Below, one piece after another: positions 5,710-11,612 of a stretch of DNA of 34,524 nucleotides (within the stretch, counting starts at the first letter, position 1; every line of letters begins with the position of its first letter). Origin of the DNA: a virus; the IMG/VR virus record IMGVR_UViG_3300003324_000362, positions 1 to 34,524 of that record; one strand, written 5' to 3'. Both the position numbers and the translations under genes were made by a program. The notes beneath the pieces were generated by a model. It was not told the DNA's origin and ran no database searches. It saw nothing but the letters and a program-made list of their open reading frames with translations.

Positions 5710-5768
5710 CTGTCCTGTTTTGATACAGTGTCTCAAGACACATGTCCGCTTTTGAGACACAAAGCGGA
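5710..5768. promoter_or_regulatory. Operator-like palindrome and adjoining hairpin upstream of the first rightward gene
   Basis: Three elements are packed here: the right copy of the 18-bp direct repeat (5710-5727), a 14-bp palindrome GTGTCT-CA-AGACAC (5728-5741), and an eight-base-pair hairpin TCCGCTTT/AAAGCGGA (5745-5752 and 5761-5768) whose loop repeats TGAGACAC. The TGTCTC half-site is thus iterated in both orientations just upstream of a possible promoter, as expected for a repressor or activator site. Confidence 0.5.
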
Positions 5769-5788
5769 TCAGCACATTCTGTAACCCT

Positions 5789-5817
5789 TTGCAACGCAAC
5801 ATCTGCAAATCTATTTA
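5789..5817 (+). promoter_or_regulatory. Possible sigma-70 promoter for the first rightward gene
   Basis: TTGCAA and TATTTA are separated by 17 bases, each matching the consensus at four of six positions. It lies directly after the operator-like palindrome and about 80 bases before the ATG at 5894. This is a moderate match only. Confidence 0.35.
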
Positions 5818-5821
5818 GCTT

Positions 5822-5837
5822 TGGCAGCGGAATTGCT
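5822..5837 (+). promoter_or_regulatory. Sigma-54-like -24/-12 element facing the rightward genes
   Basis: TGGCAGCGGAATTGCT keeps TGGCA and TTGCT at exact sigma-54 spacing; only the bases at consensus positions 6 and 7 differ. Transcription would start near 5847, 45-50 bases before the ATG at 5894. Its mirror position relative to the leftward element at 4782-4797 is suggestive, but one similar match inside a gene (3065-3080) shows chance hits occur. Confidence 0.3.
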
Positions 5838-5893
5838 ACATGTCTGTTGTGCTGGGAAATTCCTCTCAGCCGAACAGAAAGGCAGATACATCT

Positions 5894-6151
5894 ATGGCAA
5901 AGCAGAATGAAGTTGTGGCGCCAGCAGTCGCCCGAGCCATAAAAGCCTCTAAAGGCGCGCGGATCGACTCCGAAGGACACAAAGCCCTTATCCGGGATAT
6001 AGTCGGCAGCAGTGATCCGGACTCCCTAGCGGACAACGTGGCGGCTGTCTCGAATCTCTCCGCGCTCAACCAAGAGGCCGAACGCTACGGTCTGATAAAG
6101 ACCGAGCGCGACTTGCCGGCGTTCTGGCGGGCTGTTCAGGCAGCGATGTAA
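5894..6151 (+). CDS. First rightward gene, small unknown protein (85 aa)
   Basis: The start at 5894 is chosen over one at 5840 because the extra 18 residues overlap the promoter-like elements and look non-protein. The product is charged and helical, with A-V-A-R-A-I-K-A-S near its N-terminus, a serine/aspartate-rich turn in the middle, and a C-terminal segment containing E-R-Y-G-L-I-K-T and F-W-R-A-V-Q-A-A-M. No family is recognised; the size and position just after the control region and before a terminator suggest a separately controlled early gene, perhaps a regulator. A weak AAAGG lies upstream. Confidence 0.65.
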   Translation: MAKQNEVVAPAVARAIKASKGARIDSEGHKALIRDIVGSSDPDSLADNVAAVSNLSALNQEAERYGLIKTERDLPAFWRAVQAAM

Positions 6152-6179
6152 CCCTAGCAGCTCAGCATTGCTCTCCTCG

Positions 6180-6213
6180 CCCCCGGTTGACTCTGCTCAG
6201 CCGGGGGATTTTT
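6180..6213 (+). terminator. Rho-independent terminator
   Basis: CCCCCGG (6180-6186) pairs with CCGGGGG (6201-6207), extended inward by TGA/TCA, and is followed by ATTTTT. It stands 28 bases after the stop of the 85-residue gene, so that gene would be transcribed as a single-gene unit separate from the terminase genes. It is the only convincing intrinsic terminator in the window. Confidence 0.85.
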
Positions 6214-6464
6214 GTTGGGTGTATTCACCCACCCTACGCCGTAATCCAGCCTCGCTACGCTCGGATAGGGAGACCTCAGAACGTTGGATGCTCAGTAGTA
6301 CTAAGATCCCCCTACAGGTTTTTTCAAAAATAAAACTCTGCTCAGACTCAAGACATACACAAACAGTTCCCCTTCGCGCATTCCGCAAAATAGACCTCTT
6401 GCAGGGGGCCTGGCAGTGGGCTATAGTAGCGTAGATTGAGCAAGAGAGCCAATGAGACTAAGAG
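6214..6464. other. Gene-free leader before the packaging genes
   Basis: Together with the terminator the space between genes is 313 bases (6152-6464). Beyond the terminator and the promoter at 6399-6427 I see no coding frame or repeat. A pac or cos site could lie here or in the small terminase gene but cannot be recognised by eye. Confidence 0.4.
6399..6427 (+). promoter_or_regulatory. Sigma-70-like promoter for the terminase unit
   Basis: TTGCAG (6399-6404) and TATAGT (6422-6427) are separated by exactly 17 bases. The -10 hexamer matches the consensus at five of six positions. It lies after the terminator and 38 bases before the first possible start at 6465, so a host polymerase could read the packaging genes from here. 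Confidence 0.5.
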
Positions 6465-6704
6465 ATGAACAGTGTAGCAGCAAACCCTCAGCAGAGTGAT
6501 GTAGGTGAGCAGGCCCCGCTGACAAGCGGGAGAGCGGAGGGGCGGATAGACAGTGTGACGACTGTGCCCCAACCTGCCGCATGGGTGCAAGACGTAATGA
6601 AGCGACAATCGCTGAACAATCTAAACCGAGATGAGCGAACAAGAGCAAGAGGCAACGACAGAGGAACAGACAGTATCGACTCCTCCGCCGCCCAAGTTCA
6701 ATAA
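6465..6704 (+). CDS. Doubtful small protein overlapping the small terminase start (79 aa)
   Basis: An open frame starts 38 bases after the promoter-like sequence and ends 74 bases inside the small terminase gene in another frame. The translated product is polar, with a segment W-V-Q-D-V-M-K-R-Q-S-L-N-N-L-N-R that looks protein-like, then an Arg/Asp-rich end that overlaps the neighbour. No family is recognised and no strong ribosome site is seen. It may be a leader peptide that couples translation to the small terminase, or a chance frame. Confidence 0.3.
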   Translation: MNSVAANPQQSDVGEQAPLTSGRAEGRIDSVTTVPQPAAWVQDVMKRQSLNNLNRDERTRARGNDRGTDSIDSSAAQVQ

Positions 6705-7272
6705 GCAACTCTACCGCAACAGCGGGTTAAAAGAGCTGTTCGAACTTGAAAAGTCTGCGTCCGCCGCGGCGGACGCAGACTCAGAGCGTTCCAATCCCCT
6801 ATCTCAACTCTTCAACGCTAAAGAACCCAACCTCGCGATTAAGCACGAAAAGCCAGAGCATCGTCTCCTGCTCTACATGAAAGCTCAGGGGATGAGTACC
6901 ACTGAGATCGCAGAACAGTCCGGTTATACAATCTCGTGGTTGTCGCAACTCTTCCGGCAGCCGTGGGCGCAAGAGAGGTTGCTACAAATCCTCAACGAGA
7001 CCGGTAAGGATCGAGTCCAGACTTTGCTCAAAGCCGCCGCTGAGGACTCGGTCATGACTCTAATAGACCTGCGCGACGACGCTGAAGTCCCAGCAAGCGT
7101 TCGCCGGTCAGCAGCGGACTCTCTGCTCGACCGCTATCTCGGCAAGCCACACCAACACGTAGAGGTGGTCCAATCCCCGGCCAAGTCCGCTGACGATATC
7201 ATGGCCTTGGACCGAGAGATCGAAGTGTTGCAGCAGGAAGAGAACAGACTCTTGGGTAAGGGTCACAGTTAA
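6631..7272 (+). CDS. terS: Probable terminase small subunit (213 aa)
   Basis: The protein has an acidic, Pro-rich N-terminus (1-25). A helix-turn-helix is seen at about residues 75-110 (R-L-L-L-Y-M-K-A-Q-G-M-S-T-T-E-I-A-E-Q-S followed by G-Y-T-I-S-W-L-S-Q-L-F). Next come a helical region with P-A-S-V-R-R-S-A-A-D-S-L-L-D-R-Y-L-G (about 157-174) and a C-terminal coiled coil (about 190-207). That order (DNA-binding helix-turn-helix, oligomerisation helices, charged tail) and the position before the large terminase gene fit a small terminase subunit, which recognises the genome's packaging site and hands the DNA to the large subunit. Family membership is inferred from architecture and context rather than from a diagnostic motif. 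No clear Shine-Dalgarno sequence is present. Confidence 0.65.
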   Translation: MSEQEQEATTEEQTVSTPPPPKFNKQLYRNSGLKELFELEKSASAAADADSERSNPLSQLFNAKEPNLAIKHEKPEHRLLLYMKAQGMSTTEIAEQSGYTISWLSQLFRQPWAQERLLQILNETGKDRVQTLLKAAAEDSVMTLIDLRDDAEVPASVRRSAADSLLDRYLGKPHQHVEVVQSPAKSADDIMALDREIEVLQQEENRLLGKGHS

Positions 7273-7369
7273 TTTTAGCAATCACCGGCGGGGAGGCCAT
7301 AAACTCCCCTCTCCCAGTAACCCACTAAAGCTTGGAAGTGGACCACGAGGCTGGGGACCAAAACTCTAA

Positions 7370-7576
7370 ATGCCCTGGAAAGCCGTAGGCAATAACATCG
7401 TTCGCGCTGATACTGGTAAAGTAGTCGGCCACTCGACTTCGCACGCAAAAGCGATGGCGAGTGTTCGAGCGCGCTACGCGAACGCTGGGGCAGAGGCCGG
7501 TAAAGACTCATTCGCCCATATGGGAGTACGCGCGAGCAAGACCAAGACTAAGTCTTCTGCTCGCAAGCGAGCGTAG
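7370..7576 (+). CDS. Small basic protein of the terminase region (68 aa)
   Basis: A short, strongly basic protein. The first half contains V-R-A-D-T-G-K-V-V-G-H-S-T-S (about residues 11-24) followed by an amphipathic helix K-A-M-A-S-V-R-A-R-Y-A-N-A. The tail is a Lys/Arg/Ser stretch. Similar small proteins with a beta-hairpin and helix followed by a basic tail are often found near phage packaging and head genes; their role is unknown. A GGGGAG/CTCCCC hairpin (7290-7309) lies in the gap before it. Between it and the terminase gene there are about 190 non-coding bases. Confidence 0.65.
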   Translation: MPWKAVGNNIVRADTGKVVGHSTSHAKAMASVRARYANAGAEAGKDSFAHMGVRASKTKTKSSARKRA

Positions 7577-7770
7577 CGAGCTACAAGCTCGAACATCGGA
7601 CCACAAAGCACTAATAACGAACCTCGCGACTCTGCTAACTCCCTCATTCGCTTTCCCGTAAACTCGCACAACCTGAAAGTTAGCCAAAACTCTCGCACAG
7701 ACGCAAACATCAAACCCGCGCTAACCTCCGCCCACTATCATTCTAGCTGACTCTATAGCTACTAGCTGCC

Positions 7771-9351
7771 TTGTCCCACGACACCCCCGTCGGGGCATCC
7801 ATACCTGAGTCTGGCACAGGATCAATCACCCCTAATCCTGTTGAGACGTCCGACTCTGGTATAGCTTCTGCAGAGCTACAGGCACTGCGCAAAAAGCGCG
7901 CACTACTTCTGCGTGCTAAAGTCGACGCTATCAAGCGTGACGCGCTGCCGTGGTATCGTCCTCATCCAAAGCAAGACCTGTTTCATCGTTCGACCGCAAA
8001 GCGTCGAGGAGTTTTCACTGGCAATCGCTTCGGCAAGTCCCACATGGGGATCAACGAAGACGTAGCCTGGCTACGTGGCGAACGGCCTTGGTATCCCGAG
8101 TCCGACCCCGCACGCCGCTCCGGTATCCCTCAACACCCGGTCAAAGGTCTCATCATAGCCAACGACTGGGACAAGGTCCAAGAAATCTTCACCGGACCTG
8201 ATGGCAAACTCTGGCGTGCTTTGCCGGCCGAACTAATCGACACTCAGCATCGGAATCACTCCGGCGCGGTCGATCTGGTCGCCCTCAAGAACGGTTCTAC
8301 TCTTCGCTTCGATACCGTTAAGTCCTATCTCTCAAACCCACAGGGGCTTGAGTCTTCAGACTGGGACTTCATCCACGTAGACGAACCCTGTCCCGAGCCG
8401 ATGTTCAAAGCTGCGGCGCGTGGTCTTATTGACCGCAACGGCTCCGCTTGGTTCACTCTCACCGCTCTACGTGAGCCTTGGATCACCGACGCTTTTGAGC
8501 CTGGCGGTATCTTCTCGTTCTCTTCGTTCGTCATCGATGGGTCAATCTATGACAATATCTACCTTACTCGCGAGGCGATCGACGCGTACGAAGCTACTCT
8601 CACTGATGACGAGAAAGAGTGCAGACTATACGGTAAGCCGCTACATAAAGCTGGACTTGTCTACAAAGAGTTCCAGAGAGACAAACACGTGTTGTCGGCA
8701 CTACCTATCGGTTGGCAGTCGTGGGTTGAACCTCCCGTTGCGTGGTCCTACTACGCATACATCGACCCTCATCCCCACTTACCACATTGCGTGTTACTGC
8801 TTACCGTTGATCCGTTCGGAAATCGTTATTACTTCTACGACATATTTGAGAAGTGTCTCATCTCACAACTTTGTGCGCGGGTGCGCACTCTAATGGGGGC
8901 GCGGCGGTTTGTGCGAGTCCGCTGCGACCCCATCGCTTTTACAGAAGACCCTGTTCACGGTACCACAATGGCCGCAGAGTTTTGGCGGTGTGGACTAGCA
9001 GTTGAAAAGGCGTCTAAAGACTTAGCGCGCGGCATTCTTCGAGTCAAGGAGGAGTTAAAACGTGAATCTGGCTACATACGATTTTCACCAGAATGCCGCC
9101 GCAGTATTTGGGAGATTAATAGATATCACTGGGACGAAGAGACCAACAAGCCCGTTGATGCAGACGACCACGCAATGGAGTGTCTCTACCGCTCAGTACT
9201 CGACGAGCCTAGGTATGTCGAACCATCGTCGATAAAAGACTCCGTGCCGGATATAATCATTCCACGCACGCCGAGTCTATGGACAGACTCTGACCCTCTG
9301 AGGTTCGACGAGGTCGTGCTAACAAGAAACGATTTGATGCTTTCTGAGTGA
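7771..9351 (+). CDS. terL: Terminase large subunit: packaging ATPase and nuclease (526 aa)
   Basis: The motor that pumps DNA into the prohead and cuts the concatemer. The ATPase domain has a Walker A motif G84-N-R-F-G-K-S90, a Walker B motif F-I-H-V-D204-E205 and a coupling motif F-T-L-T-A-L (about 228-233). The C-terminal RNase H-like nuclease has its acidic residues in Y-I-D332-P, R-C-D386-P and D-A-D-D-H (about 463-467). Length is normal for the family. The start is uncertain: an in-frame stop lies at 7756-7758 and the first internal Met is at residue 92, past the Walker A motif, so the TTG at 7771 is the only reasonable start; it has no Shine-Dalgarno sequence. The gene ends directly at a phage palindrome. 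Confidence 0.95.
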   Translation: MSHDTPVGASIPESGTGSITPNPVETSDSGIASAELQALRKKRALLLRAKVDAIKRDALPWYRPHPKQDLFHRSTAKRRGVFTGNRFGKSHMGINEDVAWLRGERPWYPESDPARRSGIPQHPVKGLIIANDWDKVQEIFTGPDGKLWRALPAELIDTQHRNHSGAVDLVALKNGSTLRFDTVKSYLSNPQGLESSDWDFIHVDEPCPEPMFKAAARGLIDRNGSAWFTLTALREPWITDAFEPGGIFSFSSFVIDGSIYDNIYLTREAIDAYEATLTDDEKECRLYGKPLHKAGLVYKEFQRDKHVLSALPIGWQSWVEPPVAWSYYAYIDPHPHLPHCVLLLTVDPFGNRYYFYDIFEKCLISQLCARVRTLMGARRFVRVRCDPIAFTEDPVHGTTMAAEFWRCGLAVEKASKDLARGILRVKEELKRESGYIRFSPECRRSIWEINRYHWDEETNKPVDADDHAMECLYRSVLDEPRYVEPSSIKDSVPDIIIPRTPSLWTDSDPLRFDEVVLTRNDLMLSE

Positions 9352-9375
9352 ATCCTATTTAATAGGACAGACTCA
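9345..9375 (+). promoter_or_regulatory. Phage dispersed palindrome, copy 3 of 6
   Basis: The core TCCTATTTAATAGGA (9353-9367) has T in its centre instead of A. TGAGT (9345-9349) and ACTCA (9371-9375) pair outside a three-base mismatch. The left arm overlaps the stop codon of the large terminase gene, and the core begins two bases after that stop. It opens the unit of exported-protein genes. Confidence 0.85.
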
Positions 9376-9416
9376 CCAACTACACTCTAAACCTTTCTAA
9401 ACCTTTACATATCTCT

Positions 9417-9689
9417 ATGTACGGACAATCAGCTCCAGTATCCCTCTCGCTCGGTCAGCTCGGCTCTGAGATAATCGACGACACCGAGGAACACACCGGC
9501 GACTTTGGCATCATCTACGCCTTGCAGTCTTGTGTGATTGGCACACTAGTCACCGCCAACAAAGCCAACGGCGATCCGATCATGCGTGGGACTTTAACAT
9601 CCATCCCGTTGCCTGCTGGGGCGGCACTATACGGTCGATTCACTTCGATCACGCTTTCGTCAGGCTACGCATTCGCTTACGATATTTAA
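9417..9689 (+). CDS. Small beta-rich virion-like protein (90 aa)
   Basis: The C-terminal half is rich in small, beta-branched residues and ends with A-A-L-Y-G-R-F-T-S-I-T-L-S-S-G and A-F-A-Y-D-I, a pattern seen in small phage structural proteins located next to the large terminase gene. The whole protein looks like one beta barrel or sandwich. It has no export signal. Its position as the first gene after the third palindrome suggests it is a minor virion component, but this is inference. The leader is C/T/A-rich with the repeated word TAAACCTTT and no Shine-Dalgarno sequence. Confidence 0.65.
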   Translation: MYGQSAPVSLSLGQLGSEIIDDTEEHTGDFGIIYALQSCVIGTLVTANKANGDPIMRGTLTSIPLPAGAALYGRFTSITLSSGYAFAYDI

Positions 9690-9701
9690 CTGTTCAGTGC
9701 C

Positions 9702-9983
9702 ATGATGTCCCTTGGAATGCTCTGTGACTTAGTTCACATCGACGCCGTTGCCGTCGCGAGGCACCACCAAGGCGGCGACGACGAACCTGGAGACGAGACC
9801 GCTGGTGACGTACCAGTAGGCATCCTAACCGAAGACGATAAATTCATCCTAACCGAAGATGGCAAAGTCATTCAAGCCGAGAATATGCAACCTGCGATTA
9901 CTACGACCTACCAAGCTGGTGGTGAGGGCGGGGACTCGCTTGGCGGTGAAGGCGGGGATGTAATCGGCCCAGAGAACAACTAA
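9702..9983 (+). CDS. Acidic small protein with a duplicated I-L-T-E-D motif (93 aa)
   Basis: The central part holds I-L-T-E-D-D-K-F and I-L-T-E-D-G-K-V in tandem (about residues 41-56), a short hairpin repeat often seen in small phage proteins of the fibre region. The N-terminal 20 residues are mildly hydrophobic, and the C-terminus is an acidic, Gly-rich run with the repeated G-G-E-G-G-D. No family with known function is recognised. It may be a minor structural protein or a fibre-associated factor. No Shine-Dalgarno sequence. Confidence 0.6.
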   Translation: MMSLGMLCDLVHIDAVAVARHHQGGDDEPGDETAGDVPVGILTEDDKFILTEDGKVIQAENMQPAITTTYQAGGEGGDSLGGEGGDVIGPENN

Positions 9984-9992
9984 CTAGACTCA

Positions 9993-11024
9993 ATGAGACT
10001 CTTTCCTATGCTAACCAAGACTCAAAGACGCGAATCCCTACTAGCCGTGGCTGTTTTGGCGTTATTCTGCATTGCTGCCACGGTCATAACGAAAATCAGT
10101 CAATACCCCAACACCGCGACCCTATCCAACACTGACTTGTTTATTGTAGCTTCGGGTGCTACTAATAAGAACATCAGCTACTCTCAACTGCGATCACTAA
10201 TCTTAGCGAACCCCTTGGAGTTGAGTGGCGGTCTACGTCTAAGTGGACAGTCTAAAGAATTAACTGTCGAAGACGGCGAGCTCAAGCTGGATGGGGAGAG
10301 CGTGGGCGGGGGCGCTTGGGTGAACAGCTCAGGAACGCTTTCTCCATTGGAGTCAGTTAACACCCTGAAGGTCGCTGATAGCGAGGTAAAATTGCTGCTC
10401 GGTTCCTTTGCTGGAGCTGAGGCCACGCTGGCCGGGGATACCTATCTGATTGGAGATAATGCCGGGGGAAGCCTGAACAGTGACGGAACCGGTATCTATA
10501 CTTTCGGAGCGAATGGATTATTCGAGTCCACTCTAACAAACTCAACCCGTTACGTGTTCGCGATTGGCGTAGACTCGCTTCGTTCAGCAACATTAGATCA
10601 CACTCCGTGGGTTTTTGCCTACGGCGATACCGTCTTGAACGGAGCATCCCTAACCCAGGGTGGCGACATCTTTGCGTTTGGTGAAAGCGCTCTAGCTAAC
10701 TGCAGCCTGGATAGCAGCAGTGAAATCTTCGCTTACGGGTTAAATGCCCTGGCGGGTGCCACCCTCACAAACTCCCACAACGTGTATGCATTTGGCAATG
10801 CCGCGGGTCAGAATCTGTCTGGCACCTATAGCGATGTGGGTATTTTTGAGTTTGGCAACTTCAAGCTGCGACCAAACGGACAGATTGTTCTTGCTGGCCA
10901 GACCAACCAGATGGTCTTTGGCGCGACCAATGACCCTCCGGTTTCTTCCAGTGCACCAACGAAATGGATCAGTGTCCAGGTGCAGGGAGAATCGGCTGTC
11001 TACCGGCTACCACTCTATGAGTGA
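9993..11024 (+). CDS. Fibre-like protein with N-terminal membrane anchor and 19-residue beta-solenoid repeats (343 aa)
   Basis: An N-terminal basic stretch is followed by a hydrophobic helix (about residues 15-33) without a clear cleavage site, so it may be a signal anchor. Residues 34-70 carry a T-K-I-S-Q-Y-P segment like those at the base of phage fibres. From about 150 to 290 the motif (Y/F)-A-(F/Y)-G recurs with a nearly constant 19-residue period (second aromatic or aliphatic position at 171, 191, 210, 229, 248, 267, 287), as in a beta-solenoid. The C-terminus ends in W-I-S-V-Q-V-Q-G and R-L-P-L-Y-E, a common fibre tip. It probably binds a receptor or surface, but its localisation is uncertain. 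Confidence 0.7.
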   Translation: MRLFPMLTKTQRRESLLAVAVLALFCIAATVITKISQYPNTATLSNTDLFIVASGATNKNISYSQLRSLILANPLELSGGLRLSGQSKELTVEDGELKLDGESVGGGAWVNSSGTLSPLESVNTLKVADSEVKLLLGSFAGAEATLAGDTYLIGDNAGGSLNSDGTGIYTFGANGLFESTLTNSTRYVFAIGVDSLRSATLDHTPWVFAYGDTVLNGASLTQGGDIFAFGESALANCSLDSSSEIFAYGLNALAGATLTNSHNVYAFGNAAGQNLSGTYSDVGIFEFGNFKLRPNGQIVLAGQTNQMVFGATNDPPVSSSAPTKWISVQVQGESAVYRLPLYE

Positions 11025-11057
11025 GCCTTGAGAGCCTCGCTTCTCGCGTTCCTATGA

Positions 11058-11279
11058 ATGATTCTCCACTTTCCAGACCTTGACACAACCGAACTCACCA
11101 AGATCGGCCTCACCCAACGCCTCATTCTTAAAGCCCTTTTAGTCCGTGTACGCAAGCGAATACAAGAACTCCGATGGCAAGCTCGACGCGGTGCCACAGA
11201 GGTACAGCTCCGTAAAGCAGTCAAACTTGGCAAACAAGAGCGTGCCCTACGAGACGCATTAAATGAAATTCTTCGCTAA
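11058..11279 (+). CDS. Small helical basic protein (73 aa)
   Basis: A short Arg/Lys/Leu-rich protein predicted to be two or three helices (about 15-45 and 48-72), without export signal, the only protein of this block from 9993 to 17768 that appears cytoplasmic. No family is recognised. It could be a chaperone or assembly factor for its fibre-like neighbours, by position only. Its end overlaps the start of the next gene by 17 bases. Confidence 0.6.
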   Translation: MILHFPDLDTTELTKIGLTQRLILKALLVRVRKRIQELRWQARRGATEVQLRKAVKLGKQERALRDALNEILR

Positions 11280-11610
11280 AATACTACTAGTCGGCCTGCT
11301 AGCCCTCTCTGCACAAGCAGTCGGAGCAAAGCTACATCGTTACGTTCTTGGTTGGACACCAACCCCCTCGCCAGCGGCCACCGGCTATGGTCTTTACTGG
11401 CGCTCTGGCACGAACGCCTACAGCGACACCAACCGTTTTGGCATCGCTATTGGTAACACGACATTCGACCTTCGAACGCTCAACCTCCCTCCCGCACTCT
11501 ATTCCCTCGCGATGAGTGCGACGAACGACACTGCTGAGAGTGATCTTTCAGTTGAAGTTCAATGGGACGCGAGGATACCCTTTCCGCCAAGCAACCTTAA
11601 AATACAATAA
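11263..11610 (+). CDS. Secreted-type single fibronectin III-like domain protein (115 aa)
   Basis: A classical Sec signal peptide is present: K-F-F-A-K, a hydrophobic core L-L-V-G-L-L-A-L, then S-A-Q-A-V-G-A with likely cleavage after A-Q-A or V-G-A (about residues 19-22). The mature part is one beta-sandwich of FN3 type: a Trp in L-G-W-T-P near the start, a central Y-G-L-Y-W-R strand, and a final S-A-T-N-D-T-A-E-S-D-L-S strand pair, about 90 residues as usual. Such domains mediate adhesion to proteins or glycans. An FN3 domain as an isolated exported phage protein is unusual. Confidence 0.65.
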   Translation: MKFFAKILLVGLLALSAQAVGAKLHRYVLGWTPTPSPAATGYGLYWRSGTNAYSDTNRFGIAIGNTTFDLRTLNLPPALYSLAMSATNDTAESDLSVEVQWDARIPFPPSNLKIQ

Positions 11611-11612
11611 CT

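Larger units (their letters stand above)
4694..5893. other. Divergent gene-free control region, candidate origin of replication
   Basis: About 1.2 kb separate the leftward and rightward gene sets, and no frame here looks like a protein. From left to right it holds a sigma-54-like site, an 18-bp direct repeat partner, a short hairpin with flanking 11-bp direct repeats, and the first copy of the phage palindrome. Next come a G-rich block whose 16-bp edge is repeated inverted 300 bases later, an AT-only tract, and three copies of a 14-bp motif in two orientations. The second phage palindrome, an operator-like palindrome, a stable hairpin and two overlapping promoter-like sequences complete it. 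GC-rich and AT-rich blocks alternate sharply. This is the usual make-up of a phage early regulatory region or origin; direct evidence for replication is absent. Confidence 0.6.

Noticed and set aside
5513-5980. 155-residue open frame on the minus strand across the control region
   Set aside because: It reads through the second palindrome, the operator-like repeats and the start of the first rightward gene; the translation is Cys/Arg/Ser-rich and has no protein-like pattern.
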